A stretch of 64,000 nucleotides of DNA, taken from positions 75,784,985 through 75,848,984 of the forward strand of contig CM060958.1 of NCBI GenBank assembly GCA_030765055.1, in the 5' to 3' direction. The translations under genes were made by a program, and so were the position numbers. This document shows positions 56,541 through 64,000 of this stretch, piece after piece. Position 1 is the stretch's first letter; each line of letters opens with the position of its first letter. Origin of the DNA: Mantis religiosa (Eukaryota > Arthropoda > Insecta > Mantodea > Mantidae). A model generated the notes under the pieces. It worked only from the letters and a program-made list of their open reading frames with translations, did no database searches and was not told the origin of the DNA.

Positions 56541-57934
56541 AGAGAGACCCCTTAATAATCACCAAGAGTTCCTTAAATCAAAATCCAACAGTCAAAATGA
56601 GTTGATGACATTAGAAAGGTCCTAAAAAAATGTGTTCTAGGTAAACAATAGTAATTAGTAAAACATGAAGTATTAGTTTGACTCAAATTATATTAATCTT
56701 GTGCTGATCATATTCTACATACTAAGTGTATTCTGTGAGGAGAATAATCTTATGATCTGTAATAGCCTGAAAGCGGGTGACAAAGAAGGGGAATTCACAT
56801 TTGCTGATATAAATGGCCAAAGTGTAATGGATATTTTAATGTATTCTGTAGGAATTGATGAATGGGTCCTAGATTTTGAAGTTATGAATGTTTTAACATC
56901 AAGCTGTCACTTTCTACTAAGATTAGAGTTAAGGGAAGGCAACAGGTGTATGAAGGAGCTTAATGAAGATGTCTCAGTGTGGTGGAAGTGTATAAGTGGA
57001 AAGAAGAGATGCATAAAATATTTGTTAGTGAACTGAATTCAGAGAGTAGTAAAATTTTACAAGTGAGGGTACAAAGCTTAACTGAGAATAAAATAGAGCA
57101 AGCCTTAGAAGCACTGGAATATATTAAAAGGGCAGGGGCCAGTATGAAAATTGGGGGTTCTAAAGGCATCAGTAAGCAGTGGTTTGACAAGGATTGCCGG
57201 GTGGCAAAGACAAGAGTAGCACAGGAATTAAAGAACTGGCGGCAATCAGGAGAAAAAGGGGAAAGGGAAAATTTCCTGACCCTGAGATGGGCATACAGGT
57301 GCCTAATGGAACAAAAAAAGAGGGAATCGGGTGAGAAAATAGGCAGCTAAATGAAGCAGCAAGAATACATGATACCAAGAAAATTTGGTCAATAGTAAGA
57401 GGGCTGTATAAAAATGTGGGGAGAGACAAGGATATAGGCACAGTTCAATAGTGTGCATACTTCAAATCACTGTTAGGACAAGATAATCATATAAGAGTGG
57501 AAGGAAGTTTGTTAGGGGGTCCACAAACAATTAATGAATTAGATATATCTCGGACATTGCATTTTATGAACAAATAAGGAAGTTAAAAGCTAACAAAGCT
57601 AACAGCATTGATGGTACACCAGGAGAATTTTGGAAGGCTTGGGCACTTGACAAAACTAGGAGGAAAATAGTGATAAAATTATTTAATTAAATAATAGAAG
57701 GAAAGTAAATTCCTAGGAAATGGAGGACAAGTATGGTATTGCCAATTTACAAGGGAAAGGGAGATAAAAATAACCCAGTTAATTTTAGAGAGATTAGTTT
57801 ACTGTCCATTCTAGGTAAAATCTTTACTGGAATTCTGGCAAATAGGTTGCAAAATTGAGGTGAGAAGGAAAATAAATTCGGAGTTCCAAGCAGGTTTTAG
57901 ACCAGGAGAACATCAGACAACAACTTTATTACAA

Positions 57935-58053
57935 TTCCTTTCTTGGAAGTGTTGAAAACAGTGTTGTAATAGATTAAATTTAAAGGGAGTCGACTAATGA
58001 CACTAAAGTAAGTGTTGTTTAGTGTCATTAATCGACTCCCTTTAAATTTAACA
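57935..58053. mobile_element. 119-bp mini-insertion of PLE family A terminal sequence
   Basis: The left half is the antisense terminal block (TTCCTTTCTTGGAAGTGTTG), the right half the sense block (GTAAGTGTTGTTTAGTGTCA). Together they make a hairpin with TTAAATTTAAAGGGAGTCGA arms. CTTTATTA lies on both sides (57924-57931 and 58055-58062), a likely target duplication inside the LINE. No hammerhead. Confidence 0.75.
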
Positions 58054-58858
58054 TCTTTATTATTAGAACAATTGTAGATAAATATCTGAGCAATAAAAGG
58101 GGAAGGGTATGTATGATATTTATTGATCTAGAGAAGGCATTTGATTCTATTAAGAGAAGTATTGTGGATAAAATTAGCAGTAAGGGGATAAGTCATGTAT
58201 TTACAGAAGTAATTAAGATATACCAGGATAATGAGTTGTGTATAAAATTACCCGGCAACAAAGTAACTAAATCTATATCAAGTAAGATAGGAGTAAGGTA
58301 GGGATGTAAACTTAGTCCAGTATTATTTAACCTATATATCGATGGTATTTTGGAGGAGATATCAAGTTGTAGGGTACATTCACCAGTTATTAATAAAGAA
58401 ATCCCAGGGCTACTGTTTGCAGATGACCTAGTAGTTGGGTCCATATCAAGTGGAGGGCTGAGAAGAGCAATCGAGGCAGCCAACTCTTATTGCAATAAAT
58501 GGGGTTTGAAAGTGAATGAAAACAAAACCAAGATTTGGTCTTCAAAAAAGAATACAGGTTCATTAAAGATGAGAAATGGGAGGTTAATAGAAGAGAAATA
58601 GAGGTGGTAAGAATATTTGATTATTTGGGGACAAGGTTGAGTTCAGATGGTAGCTGAGAACAAAAATAGATGTCTGTGGCAAAAGGTAAAATGGCCATGA
58701 GGGTGATAAGATCATGCTACAGTAAACTGCCAGATATAAATGTCAAATGGTTGGAGATGATTTATACGGCAGTAGTAGAAAATAGAATGTTACTGGATCA
58801 AAGGTATGGGGAGTAGATGAGGCTTGGAGAGAGACTACAGAGTGCATAGATCCTTTAG

Positions 58859-58886
<28 letters not shown>
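58859..58886 (+). repeat. (TA)n microsatellite inside a LINE
   Basis: About 14 TA units within the LINE coding region; they shift its frame. Confidence 0.9.
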
Positions 58887-58889
<3 letters not shown>

Positions 58890-59540
58890 TGGGATTACCG
58901 ATAGCATCACCTAATGGGGCAGCATACTTGGAACTGGGCAGGCATTCTACTAAAATTAAAATCTTGTCAAGGGCAATGAAATATTTATACAGAATCACTA
59001 ACTTGGAAGATGGCAATATAATGAAAGAATGTTTTCATATTCAAAGGAGAAGTAACTGGGGAGGGTCTTGGGCACATCAAATGAATGATGTATTGAAACT
59101 GATAGGTATGGATAATTCTTGGATAAATGCAGAGTATGGGTATAGAGGCTTCTGGAAAGAAGTTAAGATTAGAGGATATTGACAGACAAGACATTTTTGC
59201 CAGTACAAGCGACAAAAGCTCATTGAGGTTATATCGAGAAATAAAAACAACCTAGGGTGGGAAGGATATATAGACATAAGTAATCAGTTAGGGCGAGAAG
59301 TTTTTGCTTGGGTGAGAACAGAACTGAGGAACTTTAAAGGTATAGGTCAAGATAGGGAGCTAGATAAATGTCCATTGTGTGGAGCAGAGAATGCAGACTT
59401 CCATTGTATATTATATTGTAGTCAAACAAAGATATGGAGAGAGCAAGCCTGGCTACGTAAATGGGACAATTTGGGGGTGAAGTAGTAATTAGAAAAATTT
59501 TGCCAGTAAAAGGGGAAAGAACCGGATAAATATAGGGAAT

Positions 59541-60121
59541 AATTTAGGGAAAGTTAAAGAAAAATAGCTAAGAACAATTAAGAGAAAATGTAGATTAGGA
59601 TAGGTGAAATAGCAAAATATGTAAAAAGGAGTAGAGGGTTTCCAATACACAAAAACCTAGGGTTAGGTGTATGGGGACCGAATTATTATTCAATGGCAAG
59701 CAACATGTTGGGATTTTCAGGATCTATGGACATATGGTGTTTTCCAGAATGGATTTTATAATTGTAATCTTGATTTTGTATTTCCATTTGATGATGTAAA
59801 AGGAAAGATGAGAAGTAAATTACAAATTACTAAGTATATTAGTCATTTATTATGTACTAGTCATCTAAATAATAAAAAACCACTTGCATTTCAGAAAATG
59901 TAAACCCACAGCAACTTAGCAGATAAAGCTAACACCTAAGTGGAGTTCAAATTATAGTACTGAAACTATGGTCTGTTATGTCAAGAGCATGTTCAGAATG
60001 GAAAGCCAAAATGCTGCATCTTTCTTCGAACATATTTTAGCCATGTTCCTATGAATGATACAATTTTAAGTGATATTTTGTTTGAACTTCCTACAAAAAA
60101 ATTTGCATTAAGCAAGCTTAC
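59541..60121. other. LINE 3' remainder and intron
   Basis: 59541-59900 is probably the last coding and untranslated part of the LINE (broken frames such as FPFDDVKGKMRSKLQ). From 59900 to 60121 nothing is supported. Confidence 0.4.
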
Positions 60122-60258
60122 CTTCTTCTCCATAAGATTCTGCAACTCTGAGGCAGTCTTGACATTTGTTTAGTGATGGCACTGTAGTTATAGTAAGATA
60201 TGAACGCTCGGGTGGTGATGAGCTCAAAGCACCAACTTGAGATCCGTAATTTTCTTTG
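60122..60258 (-). CDS. DCAF15: DCAF15 exon, most 5' in the window
   Basis: A 137-nt exon with acceptor TTCATTTTCAG and donor GAAG/GTAAGC. The first base completes a codon from an exon outside the window. It reads KENYGSQVGALSSSPPERSY, then LTITTVPSLNKCQDCLRVAE and SYGEE, ending with one G that is completed to Asp in the exon at 53203. The strand T-I-T-T-V-P followed by K-C-x-x-C matches the vertebrate STVAVPPP...C-x-x-C segment just before CLRHG. The upstream half of the protein is missing here because the window ends first. Confidence 0.88.
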
Positions 60259-60393
60259 CTGAAAATGAAAATACATATTAATAAAAGTTTAAGCTTCAAA
60301 ATTAAATTAATAATATACTATCTATAAAATGATAGAATTTCACTAGGCAGGACTCTATGTTGTTATTTAACATACGGAAATCTCCTTAATATA

Positions 60394-60955
60394 CAAGGTG
60401 CAACTAGAAAATAAGTCCCAATAACCAATAAAGAGAACAAAAACATCACTAAGAAATATTTATTGCAGTAATTACATAGATTCACTAGCTACTTTTCAGC
60501 ATTGTTAGGCACTTATCATGATGGTGCATCATCTATTTATGTTGTCCAAGTGATAGAAGTCTGCTGGCTATGACTGCATCCATGAAAGCACTTCATTCTG
60601 CATCTCAGCATCATTGTGAAAACATTTTCCTTCCAGAAAATTCTTCCTGAGACAGAAGAGAAGAAAAGCAGTTGGGACGAGATTGGGGCTGTGCAGTGGA
60701 TGGTCAATGGTCTCCCATTCAGATTTATTTAACACATCATTTGGCATTGACTGTATGGAGTCTTGCATTGTTATGCAATAGTGTAATGCCTCTTGTCAAT
60801 GTCCCATGTCTCTTGTACTGGATTTCCTTCCTCAATTTATGCAACATCTGACAATACTGATCAGCATTCAAAGTCTCCCCTTGCAGTAAAAGCTTGCACA
60901 AGACACCACGTTGGTCCCACAACACAGTGCACATGATTTTTTGACAGAGATTGTC
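60394..60955 (-). pseudogene. Mariner transposase 3' fragment
   Basis: Minus-strand frames 60934-60737 and 60768-60568: MCTVLWDQRGVLCKLLLQGE, TLNADQYCQMLHKLRKEIQ, ITLLHNNARLHTVNAK (the second catalytic Asp is now Asn), then HPLHSPNLVPTAFLLF (third Asp region, decayed) and FLEGKCFHNDAEMQ. The end TACAAGGTGCAACTAGAAAA at 60392 is a mariner terminal repeat. The 5' half is missing. A different family from the mariner at 16269. Confidence 0.8.
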
Positions 60956-61119
60956 TTAAATATTAAAAGCAGAAGCATTATTAACAGTGAAGTATTCTTC
61001 ATTCTTGAGTTTCATTAATGAGTCACTATGTTTACACTCAACTTCACTTAATATGAAGTGTGCTTGAATTTGGTCTTTACTATGCCACCAATGCATTGAC
61101 TGTTATTTTGTCACTGCGG
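60956..61119. other. Short intron stretch
   Basis: Nothing supported. Confidence 0.3.
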
Positions 61120-61914
61120 CTTAAGGGGTAAGCAAAGAGTTTATTGTGGAAATTCAAAAGGATGCAGTTATGCTCTGCATTATATGTTCAAGAAATGGGA
61201 TTATAGAAACAGTATAACAGAAATTAGATCTGAAACAAAGCTGCAAATAGAGCGCAGTCTTGTATAATTTGTTTATTGATTACATTAGAGAAAGAATTTA
61301 AGTGTAATTAACAATACCCAATGACAGGGAAGAAAGAAGTATCTATACTCCTATTTGTAAATGATCTTATGGTAGATTCTACAACAATAATTGGCTTACA
61401 ATGTGCTATAAATGGAGTACACAGATTATGCATATAATTTGGGCTGAGTAAATGTTAGAAAGTTGAAAAAAATAGTATTTAAAAATGAGGTAAGTTAAGA
61501 AGGGATGAAAGAATGTCCTTCAAGGGTAGTTAACAGAAGTGGTTAAAGAATTTGATGATTTGGAGGTTAAATTGTCATGTGGTGGAAGATGAGAAACTCA
61601 TGTGAGGAATGCCATTGCTAAAGGCAAAGTAGCAATGAGAACCATTAGGATACATTTAAACAAAATTCCAAATTTGCCATTAAAATGGTTGGAAAGTATG
61701 TATGAGGTAGTAGTTAAAACAAAAATTTGAGATGAAATGGAGGTTTGGGAACCTTCAAAGAGTTGGCAGATAATAGATTTAGTATATAGAATGTTCTGAA
61801 CAGAGAAGTTGGGACTACTGAAAGTTTCACCAAGAGAAATAACATTAACAGAATTAGGAAGAACAGGAAGGAAAGATTTGGTAATAAAGAGAATATTTAA
61901 ATATTGGAATAGGA

Positions 61915-62616
61915 TTTGAAAGTAATGACTCAGAAATTCAAACACAAACTTCACTTAAATTATTAATTAATTTACTGTTTTGTAATTTCCGTTTTTGTCG
62001 AAAAGTTTTTGTTTTCATTTCCTTACTAAGGATTTCTAGGAAGTTTGCTTTCATATTGTACTAGATGATGTATCCAAGATGTTTCGTTCGTTTTAGATTT
62101 AGAGCGTATGCTTCTAGGTCAAGTGATTCCAATTTATCATAGTGTTTATGCTTTTCCAGCTGAATGACTTTTTTGTCGGCTGCAAGTTGATCTTTATTAT
62201 TGTTTTTTAATTTTACTATCCTTCTCAGGAATTTTGGTGTGACTTTATGGTATAAACATAAATCCAAAAACCGTATGTTGGCACATGTGTTTTTTCTTTT
62301 TAGTTCCAAATTCAGGTAAAGTTTTATATCACTCCTAGCCCCTTTAAAATTTGAATTAAAAGCAGTTATTTCTGGTCTTACCTTCATGTCTGCCATTTTT
62401 TTTTTTAAATTCCACATGGTGAACCGGATCGGAAAACATACCTTTTGATTGACTTTTGGCCAGATTAATGTTATTTTAAGCAAAAGGTTTGAAACAGTGA
62501 TGTATTTAACATTTGAAAGTAATGAGTCGGTAATTTTGAATGTGTGTTTGAATGACCGACTCATTACTTTCAAATGTTAAATAAATCACTATTTCTAACC
62601 TTTTGCTTCAAATAAC
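61915..62616 (-). mobile_element. 702-bp PLE derivative with only the N-terminal region
   Basis: Flanked by the 12-bp duplication ATTGGAATAGGA (61903-61914 and 62617-62628). Both ends carry the same terminal block (TTTGAAAGTAATGACTC on the left, GACTCATTACTTTCAAATG on the right). On the 5' side this block is part of a hairpin (62465-62530 with 62553-62620). Reverse transcriptase and endonuclease are absent. Confidence 0.8.
62061..62573 (-). CDS. PLE N-terminal region, isolated open frame
   Basis: 170 codons from the Met at 62573. The block YLNLELKRKNTCANIRFLDL, then CLYHKVTPKFLRRIVK, is the counterpart of the N-terminal region of PLE-A (KRNIFANIKFLKLCLRNKVTP near 7470). Its role in PLEs is not known to me; the basic composition suggests nucleic-acid contact. 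The frame starts within the terminal hairpin. It is open although the rest of the protein is gone, so either the deletion is recent or the frame is kept by chance. Confidence 0.6.
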   Translation of the reverse strand: MKVMSRSFKHTFKITDSLLSNVKYITVSNLLLKITLIWPKVNQKVCFPIRFTMWNLKKKMADMKVRPEITAFNSNFKGARSDIKLYLNLELKRKNTCANIRFLDLCLYHKVTPKFLRRIVKLKNNNKDQLAADKKVIQLEKHKHYDKLESLDLEAYALNLKRTKHLGYII

Positions 62617-62694
62617 ATTGGAATAGGAATTTAAAGCTAGGAGAATACGGGTTGGCAGGCCTTGGCCCTCTATGGGCTGTCGTGCCATGGGTTA

Positions 62695-62730
62695 TTATTA
62701 TTGTTATTGTTATTATTATTATATATTATA

Positions 62731-62804
<74 letters not shown>

Positions 62805-62817
62805 TATGATGTGATGT
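62695..62817 (+). repeat. (ATT)n microsatellite
   Basis: Mostly uninterrupted TTA units, with a TATATTATATA interruption near 62720. Confidence 0.95.
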
Positions 62818-63049
62818 GATGCCAACAATTAACAAACACAGAGTGGGTGTCACTAACGTTTAGCTATAATGGAGAGGAATCTATGATCTATGATTTGACA
62901 TCTATGATGTCAGAACAAATTAGTGCCATATTGTTTTCATACAAACATTTTCTAAATATCTTATAAGTAAATCTGCTTTCACCTTAAAATGCAGTTTTTA
63001 AACTAATAGGAACTTTAAGAAGTATTTTAATCTGGTATAAAAAAATAAA

Positions 63050-63560
63050 GGAATATAGATAGTCTCACTAATTCTGTGGGTTCCAACAAGAATTTGCTCT
63101 CCAGCATTACAAGTTCAAGCATGTTCCACACGTATAAATTGTTTAGTCTAACAGCATCCTCAAGAAGACTAGATGAATACATTTCTCTTATAAAGATGAA
63201 CAATGGACAGTTGTTTTTGTTCAAACAACTTTTTACCACCAGGAGTGTGATGGGAAGCCCCACTGAAACTTTTACACGTACAGGATTCTGTTCTTCATAT
63301 ATTAATTAAAGCAAGAATATGTTATGCATTCCCTGTTCTAGATGACAAAATTATTAAAGCTGAGAAGTTTGAATTTGGAAACCATAGAAGCAGCACATAA
63401 TTTTAATCCTAAGGCATACAAGCAAGCAGCATTCAGTACTATGACATGCACCCAGATAGTCATGTCTGCAGAAGGAAATGTATTCCACAAAGGGGTAGTA
63501 GATATGGCAATTCAACAGATAGAAATGCATAAAGCAGATTACAACTTTATATAGTAAAAA
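63050..63560 (+). pseudogene. Decayed PLE internal fragment
   Basis: Plus-strand pieces: SRRLDEYISLIKMNNGQLFL followed by FKQLFTTRSVMGSPTE (compare the EYLAMTELCIHQNYFVFDG and GLAMGSPLS region of PLE-B), then AHNFNPKAYKQAAFSTMT (compare NSFNPIPHKHATINSLTHR). The catalytic YVDD segment between them is deleted. Confidence 0.65.
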
Positions 63561-63589
63561 GTTAATTGCATTTGGGAAAAACCGAGCAC

Positions 63590-64000
63590 CCAGGAGTTTC
63601 CACAACACCTAAAAGTATTTTAGCATCATATAACAATTTCAGAATCATACAGAAGCATTATTGCAAGAAGAACAAAATGGATTTAGAAAAGGAAGATCCT
63701 GCGTGGATAGTACCTTCACAATTAACTAGTTAATTAAGAAAAGGAGAGAATATAATCTTCCTACACTTATGGCATTTATAGATCTGAAGAAAGCTTTTGA
63801 CATAGTGCACAGACAAAAGCTCAGAGATAATGAAGAATCAGGGATACCCCATACATATAATAAATTGTTTAAAAGGTTTATATCAAGGCACGAATTTAAG
63901 ACTTGGTAAGTCATATAATAAGGGAAAGTATATATCAACTAACCAAGGTGTAAGACAAGGGTGTGTATTATCACCCACACTTTTTAATATTTACGTAAAC
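63590..64000 (+). pseudogene. LINE reverse transcriptase fragment, cut by window end
   Basis: Broken frames read LLQEEQNGFRKGRSCVDSTF, then LPTLMAFIDLKKAFDIVHRQ and, near the end, a GVRQGCVLSPTLFNIYVN-like stretch in shifted frames. These are reverse transcriptase blocks of a non-LTR element. Catalytic Ala-Asp-Asp would lie past 64000. Confidence 0.8.

Larger units (their letters stand above)
56690..59540 (+). pseudogene. 5'-truncated non-LTR retrotransposon, decayed
   Basis: It starts in the end of an AP-type endonuclease (FCEENNLMICNSLKAGDKEG, then FADINGQSVMDI). A linker follows (ISKQWFDKDCRVAKTRVAQE), then reverse transcriptase pieces: LPIYKGKGDK near 57740, MIFIDLEKAFDSIKRSIVD (58113), GCKLSPVLFNLYIDGILEE (58308), LLFADDLVVGSIS with catalytic Ala-Asp-Asp, and KWGLKVNENKTKIW. 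The C-terminal region ends CPLCGAENADFHCILYC. A PLE-A mini-insertion (57935-58053) and a TA microsatellite (58859-58886) interrupt it. The clade is uncertain (Jockey/R1-like). A related copy is at 61120. Confidence 0.85.
61120..62670 (+). pseudogene. Decayed LINE fragment split by a PLE derivative
   Basis: Same family as 56690-59540. Pieces are KEVSILLFVNDLMVDSTTII (catalytic region reads Val-Asn-Asp), CAINGVHRLC, GKVAMRTIRIHLNKIPNLPL, then KWLESMYEVVVKT. The fragment runs to 61914 and resumes at about 62629 after the PLE insertion. Confidence 0.7.

Noticed and set aside
62465..62620. Hairpin as a terminator or regulatory structure
   Set aside because: The same sequence recurs at the other end of the PLE derivative, so it is part of the element's terminal repeat.

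Overview
This is animal nuclear DNA. It is AT-rich, with one recognisable host gene whose very long introns are filled with transposable elements. Mariner, piggyBac, Penelope-like (PLE), gypsy, non-LTR and several tRNA-derived SINE families in one window suggest an arthropod, most likely an insect with a large genome. I cannot name the species.

Host gene. Seven exons on the minus strand encode the C-terminal part of DCAF15, the substrate receptor of a CUL4-DDB1 ubiquitin ligase. In transcription order they are 60258-60122, 53203-50972, 44373-44264, 24306-24172, 21369-21281, 12755-12514 and 2823-2768. Every junction has AG/GT borders and the codon phase is kept through all six splices, giving about 999 residues and a stop at 2770-2768. 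The 5' exons lie beyond position 64000. The visible part of the gene spans more than 57 kb, so nearly everything else between 2.8 and 60 kb is intron.

Layout. 1-2.8 kb: a PLE tail, a mini-insertion and the downstream region. 2.8-12.5 kb: a gypsy deletion derivative, then a PLE nested in a SINE. 12.8-21.3 kb: an old mariner holding a piggyBac remnant and a younger mariner, then SINEs. 21.4-24.2 kb: mariner and PLE fragments and a mini-insertion. 24.3-44.3 kb: a PLE inverted dimer (25.5-29.3 kb), a PLE with an intact reading frame (30.3-32.0 kb), a LINE tail inside a PLE, a full-length decayed PLE (36.3-38.6 kb), SINEs and LINE debris. 44.4-51.0 kb: a decayed DNA transposon and a 213-bp ribozyme-bearing mini-insertion. 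53.3-60.1 kb: a folded PLE, a decayed PLE and a LINE. 60.3-64 kb: mariner, LINE and PLE fragments.

Main theme. At least five PLE families (called A to E here) carry reverse transcriptase plus GIY-YIG endonuclease. Many insertions have 9-14 bp target-site duplications. Three families (A, D, E) end in motifs with an intact hammerhead ribozyme core, while B and C have decayed versions. In A and B the reading frame runs through the ribozyme; in D and C the stop codon falls inside it. Several 100-215 bp insertions consist only of PLE terminal sequence yet have their own target-site duplications, so they look like non-autonomous, retrozyme-like offspring.
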